Counted from the stretch's first letter, positions 26,035 to 35,820 are shown. The stretch: DNA of 64,000 bases from Lentisphaerae bacterium ADurb.Bin082 (GCA_002070945.1 MWEG01000092.1:17247-81246); one strand, 5' to 3'. The notes: generated by a model not told the origin, from the sequence alone. Made by a program: numbers and translations.

Positions 26035-29000
26035 CTACTTGATTTCGTACACCGCCTTGTTGCAGCGGATCAGCACGCGGTCTTCCACTGTCACGATTTC
26101 ATTGGCATTTTCCGGCAGCTTGAACTCTGCCACCGGCTCACCCGCGCCGTCAAATACCATCCCGCGCAGTTCTCCGGCGACATAAATTTTCTTCCCTGCC
26201 ACCCCCACCTTGGCCGGCATGAACGGCAAGGGCTTGTTCCACAACGCATCTGCTTTGCCATCAAGCAAGACCAGTTCGCGGAATTTGTTTACCAGCGCAA
26301 TCTCCGGTCGTCTGTCCCCGGTCACATCTCCTGCCGCCAGGTCGAGATAGAATTTCCCCATCCCTTTCTCTCCCGGTCCCAGATTCAACTGATACTTGGG
26401 CTTGCCGTCGCCGTCGTACACATTCAGCCATAAGTACATTCCCTGGCTGTCTGCGGCCACTTCGTCCTTGCCGTCACCGTCAAAGTCGGCAATGAACGCT
26501 TTGGTTCGGTACAGTGATCCGAACGACGGGAAGTTCTTGAACCCCGGCAGATTGTCGCGGAACCTCACCGCACTTGAGCCGTCATAGCCATCCACTGTCC
26601 ACATGTAGTTGCCGTCGGCCGCCGAGTGGCGCAGCGCAAAGACATTTTCAAAGCCATGCTCGCCTTTGACCACCCCCAGCTGCCGCCCCGGCCCCCAGGT
26701 GTGTGGATAACGCCGGATCAAACTGCCATCCGCAGCGATCTTCTCGGTGGTGCAGGCGCTTCCGGCGAATAGCGCCTCTCCGTCGCGGGTTGCGGCCACT
26801 GCCAGCGAATAAACCCCGGGATATGCCGGTTTGAACCAGTAATACTTCTGGGTCGCCTCCACTTCGGGCGCCAGCACCGAGGTGAATACCCAGCGCCGGG
26901 AACCGTTGGCATTGAATGCGATTACCTTGTCGTCGGCACAGCCGACGAGGATCAAATTTTCCTTGGGCCACTCGACTGCGCACTGAATCCGTGCGTCGGC
27001 ATCGAAACTTTTCAATATCTCGCCATCGGGTTTGAGCCGGAAAAGCCTGGCGCCGGAGGCTGCCAGGCAGTCGCCCCCGGCAAGCTGGGTCAAGACATTC
27101 ACCCGCTCCTCGAAGTCAGCGAGCTTGACCGCCGACCAATCGGGCAGCGTCAGCGTTGTCGCCTTGGCTTTGGCCGTTGCTGGGACGACTGCGTCGAGAG
27201 CTTGGCGATATTTCGCCAGCGCCGCATCTGGCAGCTTGATGCTGAAGATGTTGTCCCCGTGATTGAGCTTTTCGCTCCTGCCGCCCTCAAAGCGAATCGC
27301 GCCCGCTTTCGCCGACAGGATGATCGTTTTGCCGGAGACGAGTTCCCAGTCCACCGTCACTTTGCCGTCGCTCTGGAACAAACCGTCGATTCGAGTGGCA
27401 TTGAGGGCAAAGAGATGGTTCGCCTCAAGCAACGCCAATTCGGCGTGGCCGAAACGGCTTTCGCCGGTGAATGCAATCGCCGGTTCGGGAGCGATGATTT
27501 TGGCGCTGCCGGCGTCAAGCCGCACGACATGCGCCGGAGCGTCACGGGTTTCTGATTTGATCAAGGTGAAAATGCTTTCAGCGCGGTTTTTGACCCCGGC
27601 GAGCTTGACTTTTGTGTAGGCGCTTTCAGTGTCGATGACGCCGCTCTCGCCGTTGGCAGTGGTGAGCGCGGTCTGCTCTGCAATGACTGGAACGAGTGAG
27701 ATCGACTGTGCCCCGAGCCATGCCGTTTTGATTTGGGGATTGACCGAAGCGACTTCGATTTCCAGCTGGTGTTCACCCTTGGCAAGTTCGACCTTGCCGA
27801 GCGAAATGACTTCCGGCTGGATGTCGCGCGTTTCGCTGTAGTGCGGCACCTTGGCTTTGAGGAGTTTGCCGTCGAGTTTGAGATTGACCTCTGCCGCCCG
27901 GGAGTTGTGCTGCATCAAGGTGATTTTGAGTTCGCCCGAGAAAGCTTTGGCAAGGTCGAAGCCGATCTGGGCGCGGTCGCCCACCTTGGCGGTTTCAAAC
28001 AGCGTGTTGCGTGGGCCTGACGAGACCCAGCACTCCGGCACGGCGGCGAGCTTGCAGTCGCGAATCCTCAACACGTTGCCCCCCGCCATAGCGAGCTTCC
28101 CTGGCTCTGCCGCCGCCGTTGTCGGCGCGGCGGTCTGGAAATTGAGCACCGCTGTGAGTTCTCCGGAGTCGGAGCGTGGGATCACCGTATCGGCGATAAC
28201 CGCGAAGTCGCCTTTGCGCAGCAGCAGTTTGCGCTGCCACTTGCAATAGGCATGATCCGGCACGGCGCCGGCGAACCAGACGCTCTGGCCGGTGACGCCG
28301 AAGTCGTCGAGTTCGCCCATAGTCGGGATATGCGCTTCGGTTCCCCCCGCGAGATAGGGCTGGAGGTAGTTGCCGAGGCCTGCAAGAATGTTGCGCCCGC
28401 TGATCCGCAATCCGTAGATCGACAGCAGTTTGTAGGGTGTCCGGTACTCCTCGTTGTGGCAGTTCACGCTGATCCAGTCGCCCCCAGCGCCGACTTGGTC
28501 GCGGTAGCCGATGCCGCGGAAGCAATTTTCGATTGGATTGGCGAGCTTGAACATTTTGTGTTCTGTCGGATTCATTGGCGCTGCGGTCCATCTGCCGATG
28601 AGTTCCGTTGGCGGGCGCTTGGCGGTCTTGCCGCTGGGCGCGAAGCTTTGTCCGATTTTGAACCCAGGTTTGGCTGGCGGCAGCAAGTCGGCGTAATAGA
28701 GGTATTTGCCGTCGCCGGTCTGCTCGGCAGCGAGGTAAAAGGTCAGCCGCGAGGCGGTTCCGAGGTTTTCGCTTGAGCTGGTGCCGTTCCACTGGGTTTC
28801 AAAGAAGCGCAACGCCTTGGCCCACGCTCCCTCGGGCTCGAAGTTGCGTTCTCCAGCGAGGGCGAGGTAATGCGCACCTGGGTTGATGGCGCCCGAGAGG
28901 AACCAGCGGACGATGCCGCGCTCCCCCTCAATCCAGCCATCCGGGTGCTGGAGGTAAGCCATCGTTCCGGTAGCTGATTTGAGCGCCCGTGTCCAGACCG

Positions 29001-30489
29001 CGTCGGGATAGTCGCGAACAAAGTAGCGGGCGAGGACATAGAGCGAAATCGCCCCCCACTGACCGTGGCGGCTGGGGATTACCGCGCTGCTGGCGCGACC
29101 GTAGATCAACTTGCCGATTCCCCCGTGGTCGAGCTGGCGGGCGAGAGCCTGGGTGACTTTGAGCCGGTCTTCGTCGCTGAACACCGGATGTTCCTCAATG
29201 AGGTCCCAGAGGAGAATCATCTGGTGCCCCATGTAGTGATAGGGCGAAGAGAGCGGGGTGGCAGGGTTCTCGATGCTCTCGGCGTTGAACTTCTGGAAAT
29301 CCTTGATCGCGGCGGCGTCGGGAAAGGCAAGGCGTAGAAATTCCTTGGCGTACTTGGTATCGCCAGTCTGGTAAAAAAGCGCCATTTGAACCGCCACGTA
29401 GTTCCAGCCGTAGCCCCAGCGGATGCCGGAGAGCATCTGCGAGTTGAAGTTTTCGGGGTCGTATCCGTCGACTTCGCCGGTATAGGCGGGGACGCGGAGC
29501 TTGAGGAGATGACCGAGTTCTTTGGGCTTGCTGGCCAGCTCTTCGAGCAGTGCCTTGACCGCGTCATTGACGCCGGAGTCGTCGCTGCCGCCAACGATGA
29601 TTACGTTGAAGTTGCCGCCGGTCGGATTGTGGAGCGAACGGAGTTCAAAGCCGCCCGCCCCAGGGTAGGTCGAGTCCGTGTAGACGAATCCCTGGCGGTA
29701 CAAGCTGTCCAGGAGTTCGTTGTTGTCACGCGAACCGAGCGCAATCACGTTTTGCCTCAAGGGGAGCGGGACTTTGCCGCCAGCGACGACCGGGACTTTG
29801 TTGCCAGTAATCGCTTCGAGCGCGGCGGCGACTTGCCGCGCCCCGTCCTCCGCCGCCGGGGTAGAGCCGGCGGCGATCACGATGCCGTCAAGCCGAGTGG
29901 CGAGCGATAAATTTTTGAGCTTGCCGATCACCGGGGTCAAGCCGGCGCGGGTGAAGTCCTTGACTTGCTTCAGCTCGACTTTTTTGACGGCAACGGCAGG
30001 AGTGTCTTTTTTGTGGGTGTAGAGATAGACCCGGATGGTCTCGGTTCCCTCTGGGGCTTCGATGCCGGCGTAGGTGGTTGAGAAGGCTTCGTGGCTGTCT
30101 GCTTCGAGCGGAACTTGGACGAATTTCCCCTGCGGCAGGAGCCGAAGCTGGAGAAATGTTCCGGCTGAATTGCTGTTGGCATGCTGGAGCTTCACCTCAA
30201 CGACGGCTTCGTGCTTGCCAGGCTTGACTGGCGTGACATCCTGGAAAAGGCCAGCTTCGGCTTCGTCATCGGGATCAGTAATGAGCAGAAGTCCGTCTTT
30301 GACATGGGCGCCTGGCTTGATTGAGCCGTAGGCGATCCAGCCCGCTGGGAAGCCGTCGGGGTCAACGATGGCGAAATCGCCATTGCGAAGCTCGCCAGGT
30401 TTTCCGGGAACCGCCGCAGCGGCGAGTAACGTCGGCATGACCATGCCACCCAATAGCAGCAACGTGAGTTTATGTTTGGAAAGCCACAT
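26035..30489 (-). CDS. Large secreted multidomain protein: GH20b/GH67N-like, alpha/alpha-toroid, beta-sandwich and propeller/FG-GAP
   Basis: A 1484-residue protein with signal peptide (residues 1-24, ending LLAAAAVPG). Residues 30-170 look like a carbohydrate-binding jelly roll. Residues about 200-320 (ALGSRDNNELLD, YPGAGGFELRS, NVIIVGGSDDSG) resemble the N-terminal domain of GH67/GH20 enzymes. From about 350-560 an alpha/alpha-toroid (SGIRWGYGWNYVAVQMALFY, YHYMGHQMILLWDLIEEHP) resembles polysaccharide lyases and heparinase II/III. A long beta-sandwich follows. The C-terminus has a propeller (VGCADDKVIAFNANGSRRWVF) and FG-GAP repeats with Ca-binding-like DFDGDGKDE (about 1333) and GDVTGDRRPE. 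A role in glycan degradation is likely; the catalytic residues and substrate are not identified. AAAGGA precedes the ATG. Confidence 0.75.
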   Translation of the reverse strand: MWLSKHKLTLLLLGGMVMPTLLAAAAVPGKPGELRNGDFAIVDPDGFPAGWIAYGSIKPGAHVKDGLLLITDPDDEAEAGLFQDVTPVKPGKHEAVVEVKLQHANSNSAGTFLQLRLLPQGKFVQVPLEADSHEAFSTTYAGIEAPEGTETIRVYLYTHKKDTPAVAVKKVELKQVKDFTRAGLTPVIGKLKNLSLATRLDGIVIAAGSTPAAEDGARQVAAALEAITGNKVPVVAGGKVPLPLRQNVIALGSRDNNELLDSLYRQGFVYTDSTYPGAGGFELRSLHNPTGGNFNVIIVGGSDDSGVNDAVKALLEELASKPKELGHLLKLRVPAYTGEVDGYDPENFNSQMLSGIRWGYGWNYVAVQMALFYQTGDTKYAKEFLRLAFPDAAAIKDFQKFNAESIENPATPLSSPYHYMGHQMILLWDLIEEHPVFSDEDRLKVTQALARQLDHGGIGKLIYGRASSAVIPSRHGQWGAISLYVLARYFVRDYPDAVWTRALKSATGTMAYLQHPDGWIEGERGIVRWFLSGAINPGAHYLALAGERNFEPEGAWAKALRFFETQWNGTSSSENLGTASRLTFYLAAEQTGDGKYLYYADLLPPAKPGFKIGQSFAPSGKTAKRPPTELIGRWTAAPMNPTEHKMFKLANPIENCFRGIGYRDQVGAGGDWISVNCHNEEYRTPYKLLSIYGLRISGRNILAGLGNYLQPYLAGGTEAHIPTMGELDDFGVTGQSVWFAGAVPDHAYCKWQRKLLLRKGDFAVIADTVIPRSDSGELTAVLNFQTAAPTTAAAEPGKLAMAGGNVLRIRDCKLAAVPECWVSSGPRNTLFETAKVGDRAQIGFDLAKAFSGELKITLMQHNSRAAEVNLKLDGKLLKAKVPHYSETRDIQPEVISLGKVELAKGEHQLEIEVASVNPQIKTAWLGAQSISLVPVIAEQTALTTANGESGVIDTESAYTKVKLAGVKNRAESIFTLIKSETRDAPAHVVRLDAGSAKIIAPEPAIAFTGESRFGHAELALLEANHLFALNATRIDGLFQSDGKVTVDWELVSGKTIILSAKAGAIRFEGGRSEKLNHGDNIFSIKLPDAALAKYRQALDAVVPATAKAKATTLTLPDWSAVKLADFEERVNVLTQLAGGDCLAASGARLFRLKPDGEILKSFDADARIQCAVEWPKENLILVGCADDKVIAFNANGSRRWVFTSVLAPEVEATQKYYWFKPAYPGVYSLAVAATRDGEALFAGSACTTEKIAADGSLIRRYPHTWGPGRQLGVVKGEHGFENVFALRHSAADGNYMWTVDGYDGSSAVRFRDNLPGFKNFPSFGSLYRTKAFIADFDGDGKDEVAADSQGMYLWLNVYDGDGKPKYQLNLGPGEKGMGKFYLDLAAGDVTGDRRPEIALVNKFRELVLLDGKADALWNKPLPFMPAKVGVAGKKIYVAGELRGMVFDGAGEPVAEFKLPENANEIVTVEDRVLIRCNKAVYEIK

Positions 30490-30706
30490 CGCCTATTCCT
30501 TTGCTGAGTTATGGCTTGCTTCCTTGCTATGACTGCTAGAATGGAAATAGCAAGGCAATGGTGCAAGACGCGCCACCCTCACTCTTCGCCGTATCTTTTC
30601 TCCACCGCCCATGAACGTCCACTAGTGTTCACGTTTACTTATTTATCGTCCCAGTGTTTTTTGGGGTGGTTGCAACCCCTGCCTGCGGGCAGGTGGCGAC
30701 GGCTGA

Positions 30707-31411
30707 TTACTGGTTCCAGTACAGGAATGCCTCGCTAACGATGCGTCTAGTGTTGGTGGCGCTGTTGTACGGCCAGCTGCCGCCGATGGGCGCGGTGGTG
30801 CCTTTCCACCATTGCGCATGACCATCAGCATGTACGGCATTGGCGCCGTAGTTGTGATCAATCCACATGGCGTACCATTGCTTGCCGAGAATGTATAAGC
30901 AGTCATTGCCCGAGCCTTTTTCAGACAAGAGAACGCAGCCACTGGGGCGGGTGATTGACTGGGCAACGCGCGGGTGCCAGAACAGCGATTCTGGAGTAAT
31001 CATGTTGGAGACGTAATCGGCACCGGCGGGCATGCCGTAGTTGACCATGTAGAAATCGGATGTATTGGAGGGGCATTTGTAGGGCTTGACGTCGCCGACA
31101 TAAGGATAAATCGCATTGGCCCAGCTGGGACGCCAGTCGGTCTCTGACCTCTGGAGAAACTTGGGGATTTCCGGGATGGGCGCGACAGCCGTACTCATCT
31201 TCATCGTAGCGTGCCAGCAACTCGGGAAATAATCTTCGTTATCGTGCGAGTACATAGTCTGCGCCAGGCCAAGCTGTTTGAGATTGCTGGTGCAAGAGAT
31301 CGACCTGGCCTTGTCCCGCGCCTTGCTCAAGGCCGGCAGCAGCATGGCGGCGAGAATGGCAATAATCGCAATCACGACCAAAAGCTCAATGAGGGTGAAA
31401 TGCTTTTTCAT
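30707..31411 (-). CDS. H-x9-DG pseudopilin (type II secretion/type IV pilin-like)
   Basis: A 234-residue protein with a class III prepilin leader [15 protein letters not shown]: cleavage is expected before Phe, with Glu at +5 and a long N-terminal helix to ALSKARDKA. The globular part ends with [12 protein letters not shown], which fits the prepilin-associated H-x9-DG motif. Such proteins are processed by a prepilin peptidase and assembled by, or associated with, a T2SS/T4P-like machine. GGAGG precedes the ATG. It lies between the GntR regulator (with a degraded oxidoreductase gene) and the 1484-aa secreted protein, all on one strand, so it is probably part of that module. Confidence 0.92.
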   Translation of the reverse strand: MKKHFTLIELLVVIAIIAILAAMLLPALSKARDKARSISCTSNLKQLGLAQTMYSHDNEDYFPSCWHATMKMSTAVAPIPEIPKFLQRSETDWRPSWANAIYPYVGDVKPYKCPSNTSDFYMVNYGMPAGADYVSNMITPESLFWHPRVAQSITRPSGCVLLSEKGSGNDCLYILGKQWYAMWIDHNYGANAVHADGHAQWWKGTTAPIGGSWPYNSATNTRRIVSEAFLYWNQ

Positions 31412-31436
31412 GTTTTTCCTCCATTCCTTGGGGTCC

Positions 31437-31478
31437 TGTACTACTAACGACCAACTTCTTGTTTTTGGGGAAAGATTT
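31437..31478 (-). repeat. Short repeat D, copy 2
   Basis: The reverse complement of this stretch matches 24756-24798. Here it sits between the truncated oxidoreductase remnant and the pseudopilin start, 26 bases upstream of the ATG, so it may carry part of a leader or promoter, or mark a recombination join. Confidence 0.75.
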
Positions 31479-31499
31479 GATCCTAACTTTGGGACACCA

Positions 31500-31667
31500 C
31501 TAATCGGTTATGGTGAGTTCCTGGAAGTTTCGTTTCAGTTCGACCGCCCTTTGCTCTTGACTTTCCACGATGGCATGGAGGTCAAATTGCCCGAGGCTAG
31601 ATATGGTCGGAGTCGTACTATGGACGGCAAACCCACCCCCGCCGATAATGGCGCAACCGTGTTTCAT
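31500..31667 (-). pseudogene. 5' remnant of a Gfo/Idh/MocA-family oxidoreductase
   Basis: A 55-codon frame with a strong ribosome site (GGAGGTG, 8 nt before the ATG) encodes MKHGCAIIGGGGFAVH, then FDLHAIVESQEQRAVELKRNF. This is the beta-alpha-beta NAD(P)-binding start of Gfo/Idh/MocA dehydrogenases: the glycine-rich loop, then the acidic residue at the end of strand 2. The family is about 350-400 residues, so only the first sixth remains. The frame stops at 31500 and no remainder is seen before repeat D and the pseudopilin gene. It follows the GntR gene by 5 bp, suggesting a former operon member lost by deletion next to repeat D. A genuine microprotein cannot be excluded. Confidence 0.65.
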
Positions 31668-31672
31668 TTGAT

Positions 31673-32674
31673 TCACACCTCCAGTTTTACATCCAGGTAG
31701 ATTCTGCGTGCTTGGGTTCCGTTGTATCTTATGCGGCGCAACGCTTCTTCGAAGACGGCGTAACCGGCGGCCGTCCAATCGGTTTTTATCACTGGGCCAG
31801 GCTCAAATCCAGGTACCCACAGTCGTTTCCCGTCAAGCGAGATTACATTTGGAAAATCATGGCACAGGAACTCTCCGTGCCGTTGGCGATAGGCTTTGGC
31901 GAAATTGTTGTAACAAGTGCCTCCGGTAAAGAAAAAACCATGCCTGGCATCATCGAGACAGGACAGGTTCGGGGGGGTCGGCGGGGTCGGCGGCATAAAC
32001 TCGAAAGTGCCATGTTCCTGCCAAATGGCTGCAAATACGTTGCCACGCCGCTCGTGCAATGGTGTGTTACTATTGAATATCCTGACATGCGAAACATTAC
32101 GGCCAAGGAAAAAGTCGGTAGCAAGCGTTGCCGCGTTGAGGGGGTCCAAGGAGACCACCGAAACTACTCCATTGTACATGTTATCCATTTCCAGACCGAC
32201 TATCGGCCGTCCCTGCGGCATGATTTCAAGGTTGCAGTCATAATTGTTCAGCAGCAAGATGGCGTCGTTGCTTTCGGCGATTCGGTTTAGGTCTTGGGAA
32301 GTCATTTGTATAATATTCAGGTAATGAAGTTCCAGCGTTACCCGCGATTCCGCAGCCAGCCGCTGTATACCCAGAAATGCATGTGCGCAGAATGAGGTGT
32401 CAAGATTGTTGGTGCTCATGACAACACCTAATTTCAATTCCGCAAGGGGCAAGCAGTTGTTTCTCGCAGACACATATACACCATCGCCAGGGCGGCAGTC
32501 CAGTAACCCCTTGGCAGTCATGGCCTTGATGCCACGCTGAACCGTACCCAGCGACAAGTCAAACTGCTGCATCAATTGTCGTTGGGAGGGAAGCTTGGAA
32601 CCGGGTTCGAAGGCGCCGGATGCAATCATAGCCTCCAGATAACCGGTCATATTGGAATATTTTTGGGTTATCAT
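31673..32674 (-). CDS. GntR-family regulator with LacI-like sensor domain
   Basis: 333 residues. The N-terminal winged helix (residues about 3-70) has the GntR pattern FEPGSKLPSQRQLMQQFDLSLGTVQRGI. From residue 80 onward the fold resembles the periplasmic-binding-like effector domain of LacI/AraR proteins (LKLGVVMSTN...DAILLLNNY). It probably senses a sugar and controls the downstream pseudopilin and 1484-aa protein genes. The ATG at 32674 is preceded by an adjoining TTG at 32677. A Pro-rich stretch PPTPPTPP lies in the sensor part. No clear operator was recognised upstream, though AACTG units recur at 32690-32705. Confidence 0.88.
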   Translation of the reverse strand: MITQKYSNMTGYLEAMIASGAFEPGSKLPSQRQLMQQFDLSLGTVQRGIKAMTAKGLLDCRPGDGVYVSARNNCLPLAELKLGVVMSTNNLDTSFCAHAFLGIQRLAAESRVTLELHYLNIIQMTSQDLNRIAESNDAILLLNNYDCNLEIMPQGRPIVGLEMDNMYNGVVSVVSLDPLNAATLATDFFLGRNVSHVRIFNSNTPLHERRGNVFAAIWQEHGTFEFMPPTPPTPPNLSCLDDARHGFFFTGGTCYNNFAKAYRQRHGEFLCHDFPNVISLDGKRLWVPGFEPGPVIKTDWTAAGYAVFEEALRRIRYNGTQARRIYLDVKLEV

Positions 32675-32797
32675 CAATAATTTCTTTAACTGTATTAAAC
32701 TGATTCAAAAAAGCGATTCGCCGCTATACTGTACAATTGTTTTTTTGGAAAGCAAGTTGCAAAAAAATAAAAAATAGGCGTAACTGGAAAAAGCAAA

Positions 32798-32846
32798 GGG
32801 TCAGTCTTCTATAGCGCCTTGGGGCGGCATTGCAGAGGACTGACCC
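32798..32846 (-). terminator. Terminator hairpin of the symporter operon
   Basis: GGGTCAGTCTTC (from 32798) pairs imperfectly with GAGGACTGACCC (to 32846). On the minus strand the hairpin is followed by TTTGCTTTTT. It lies 24 bases past the symporter stop. Its stem contains the opening sequence of repeat family A (GGTCAGTCTTCT), so that repeat may have donated the terminator. Confidence 0.65.
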
Positions 32847-32869
32847 ATCACACAAAAAGGCGCGCAATC

Positions 32870-35170
32870 TTATTTTTCTTTTTCTTGCCTGGCCTGTGCT
32901 TTTGCGATAGCTTCGTGGTCTGCCACGGAGACATTGTCTTCCACTCGTCCATCGTCGAGCGGGTTGTCTTCTCTTGCGGCCAAGTCTCTGAAGAGTCTTT
33001 TCAAGTCTATTACTCCTCCGGTGATAAACCACACCGTTGAGATTACGCCGATTATTGCTGCTACCCCAATATGCACGACAAAGAAGTAACGGCTCCAGTA
33101 TTTGTTTGGCCATGGCGAGACCAGGTTCCAGATCAGCACTCCAATGAAGCACAGTCCTACATTCCAGACAATGGAATAGAAGAATACGCTCCATGCGATG
33201 ATGCGGTCGCCCCTGGTGTATTCCGGGGTAATGCCGATGAGTTTGCTGAAAACGTTGCGCAGGCTCCAGGGCGATTTGATTGTCTTTTCGCCATCAACGC
33301 TGTAAATGCCGCGATGCAGCATTCTGTCGAGGTCGTATGGTTCGCGCATGGTGATTAGGGACACTATGATGTAGGCCAGAATGCCGCCGATCATGGCCAA
33401 GAAGAAAAGCTCGTATGAGTTAAGGGGGAACTTCAGCGGATCCATGCGCCAAAGGATATAAGGCTCGAAGGAGCCTGAAAGCTTGCGCAGCAAGGCGTCA
33501 AGCGGCTCAACCCATTGCCGGTTTTGCAGGAACGGGTAGATGTGCGCAGCCCAGGTGCGTTGGAGAATCAGACCGCCAGCTGTGATGCCGGAACCGACAA
33601 TAATCGAGGCAAAAGCGCCAGCCGAGGTGCCGAAACGCGAATAAAGGCCGAAGATCATGACCGGGCCAGCGCCGCCGAACCAGACCGCCTGCATGATGAC
33701 AAGGAACATCTGAATGTAGTCAAGCTGGACAAAGAACGCAGACACGATAAAAAAGAAAATCGCTACAAGCACGGAGACAATTTTCACTGCGCGTACGTGC
33801 GTCTTGGGTCCCAGCGGCTCTTTCCGGAGCGGGACAATGATATCTTGGACTATGGTGGATGAGGAATTGAAAATCCGGCTGTCATCGGTAGACACTAGCA
33901 GCATGAACATCAGGAGGCAAAAGAGGCCCATCAGCCCAATGGGAAGCATTTTTCGCATGGCGATGCTCAGCATCATCTGGCTGTAGAGGGATTTGTATTT
34001 TTGGAGCGTGAGGTTCCCTTCGGGGGAATCACCCAAAACACTTGCCGCTTTATCAAAATAGGGCGTATCCGGATTGTCAGCACGGGAGAAGGGCTTCATT
34101 TCCTCGGTTTTGCTGGTCATTGGGGGCAGCATTGCCATCTCTGCATTGAAGTGGGTAAGTTCTTGCGGATCAGTGATGACTTCTTTTGCCACGCGTGTTG
34201 ACAAGGTTTGGCGGATTTCGTGGGCAGTGGCGGAATGATTTTCATGGGTCATGACCGTGACGATCATAACTGCGATGAGAGTGCACATCATCATGGAAAA
34301 GCCATTTCGCCAGGAGCCGAGCAGTCCGGCCATTTTTTGCTCGTGCGGGGTGCGTCCTGAGGTCGTCGTGTCATTGCCTATCCAACTGGCGCGGTTGAGA
34401 ATACAGCTCATGATGCCTACGATTAGGCCGAATACGTTGAAATCTCGGAGCTTGGCGATATCAAAGGGGTTGAGGAAGCTTTCGCCTGGAACCCTATTGA
34501 GCATGGCTGGCGCAATCTCTTTTGGCCAGGAAAAGGTTACAAAGATAAAGAGGATAACTAGCACAAAGATCGGGTAGCTGAGCAATCCTTGGAAGCAGTC
34601 TGTAATCAGCAGCGAGATTCGGCCCCCGGGCAAAAGCAAGATTAACGCCAAGATCAGGACAATGCCGACAGCGAGAAGAAAGGTCGAGACATTGACTCCG
34701 AAAATTTGTATTGTATTGGGTATCCCGAGAAAATACAGGAAGAATTTTGCTGCGACGGCTGGGCCGATGGCATTGCACATCATTTCTGAGATGGTGCGCA
34801 GCGTGGAAGCGAAAATGCGGAAGGGTCGGTTATAGCGGATTTCCAGAAATTGCCCGATGGATAGCGCCTTTGTTTCCCGGAATCTATAGACGCAGTATCC
34901 GGTCAGCGCCATGATGATGGAGATTGGCGCAATGATATTAGACCAAAACGAGAGCGCGAATCCGGTCTGATAATTTACTTCGACCAAGGCAACCAGCGTG
35001 ATGACACTCAAGGCAGAGGCCATGTCGCCCACACTGATGACATATCTGCCTGCCACGCGGCCGGCAGCCAGATAGTCGACTACGCCCCTGACATATTTTT
35101 TGGAATAAATTGCCAAGGCCATAATCAGCGCCATCGGCACCAAGGTGATGAGCCAGTCGAGCCAGTGCAT
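32870..35170 (-). CDS. Sodium:solute symporter family transporter
   Basis: A 766-residue integral membrane protein with more than a dozen hydrophobic helices and an SSS-family N-terminus (YLAAGRVAGRYVISVGDMASALS, read as YLAAGR then GDMASALSV). It probably imports a sugar or uronate with Na+. An unusual long hydrophilic insertion occurs near residues 310-400 (VMTHENHSATAHEIR...PEGNLTLQKY), and the C-terminal tail is charged. AAGGAG precedes the ATG. It is the last gene of the five-gene GntR operon and is followed by a terminator hairpin, so it likely takes up the product released by the upstream glycoside hydrolase. Confidence 0.9.
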   Translation of the reverse strand: MHWLDWLITLVPMALIMALAIYSKKYVRGVVDYLAAGRVAGRYVISVGDMASALSVITLVALVEVNYQTGFALSFWSNIIAPISIIMALTGYCVYRFRETKALSIGQFLEIRYNRPFRIFASTLRTISEMMCNAIGPAVAAKFFLYFLGIPNTIQIFGVNVSTFLLAVGIVLILALILLLPGGRISLLITDCFQGLLSYPIFVLVILFIFVTFSWPKEIAPAMLNRVPGESFLNPFDIAKLRDFNVFGLIVGIMSCILNRASWIGNDTTTSGRTPHEQKMAGLLGSWRNGFSMMMCTLIAVMIVTVMTHENHSATAHEIRQTLSTRVAKEVITDPQELTHFNAEMAMLPPMTSKTEEMKPFSRADNPDTPYFDKAASVLGDSPEGNLTLQKYKSLYSQMMLSIAMRKMLPIGLMGLFCLLMFMLLVSTDDSRIFNSSSTIVQDIIVPLRKEPLGPKTHVRAVKIVSVLVAIFFFIVSAFFVQLDYIQMFLVIMQAVWFGGAGPVMIFGLYSRFGTSAGAFASIIVGSGITAGGLILQRTWAAHIYPFLQNRQWVEPLDALLRKLSGSFEPYILWRMDPLKFPLNSYELFFLAMIGGILAYIIVSLITMREPYDLDRMLHRGIYSVDGEKTIKSPWSLRNVFSKLIGITPEYTRGDRIIAWSVFFYSIVWNVGLCFIGVLIWNLVSPWPNKYWSRYFFVVHIGVAAIIGVISTVWFITGGVIDLKRLFRDLAAREDNPLDDGRVEDNVSVADHEAIAKAQARQEKEK

Positions 35171-35208
35171 GCCAACTCCTTGTTCCTGTTGATGTTATTA
35201 TATCAGTA

Positions 35209-35787
35209 TCAGAAGATGGTCTTGAACACGACTGTCAGCTTCAAATGCGCGTTTTCACGCACGTTAAGCTCCTGGAACACGAAGGACGGAAAGGACACTG
35301 CCAGCCCCGTGAAGGTGCCGATTTGGATCATATAGGGGGTCTTGACAGGGTTCCAGGAGACCGGCATGTCATTTTCAAGTTCCTTGAAAGAGCCGTTCTG
35401 CAAGAGGTTCTCCCCATCCTTGCCTTGCACAACTTCGCATAGGATCACATCGCGGATGACAATCCATGGCGTTTCCCCTTCCAAGTAGCCGCCGCGAACG
35501 GAGAGCTTGACGGTGCCCGCCTTCTTGGGGGAGAAATAGAAGGTCGCCTCCGCCCACTCCGTATCCGTGCTCTTGGCAGACATCATAATGGCGTATTTGC
35601 CTTGTTCCTTGAAATGCCCAGGGTTGTAGATGGAGTGCTTCTGGCGCACTATCTCGGCATTGTTGATGACCATCGGGATTTCCTGCTCTCCTCCGTCGAA
35701 CGTAATCAGGATGGGGTGAGCAGAGGCTGCGGTTGAGAGCAGAGCCAGCAAAACACAGAGGAATGGAATCGTAGAGAACTTTTTCAT
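35209..35787 (-). CDS. Small secreted beta-sandwich-like protein
   Basis: A 192-residue protein with a signal peptide (residues 1-23, cleavage near ASAHP). The mature part alternates beta-strand-like segments (TVKLSVRGGYLEGETPWIV; ENLLQNGSFKELENDMPVSW). The phrase LLQNGSFKELE is typical of CBM4/9-like carbohydrate-binding modules, so it may be a stand-alone glycan-binding protein. AAAGGA precedes the ATG. It lies between the glycoside hydrolase (33 bp) and the symporter (38 bp). Confidence 0.65.
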   Translation of the reverse strand: MKKFSTIPFLCVLLALLSTAASAHPILITFDGGEQEIPMVINNAEIVRQKHSIYNPGHFKEQGKYAIMMSAKSTDTEWAEATFYFSPKKAGTVKLSVRGGYLEGETPWIVIRDVILCEVVQGKDGENLLQNGSFKELENDMPVSWNPVKTPYMIQIGTFTGLAVSFPSFVFQELNVRENAHLKLTVVFKTIF

Positions 35788-35820
35788 GGTGAGAACTTCC
35801 TTTCTTGCCTGGATTTTCGA

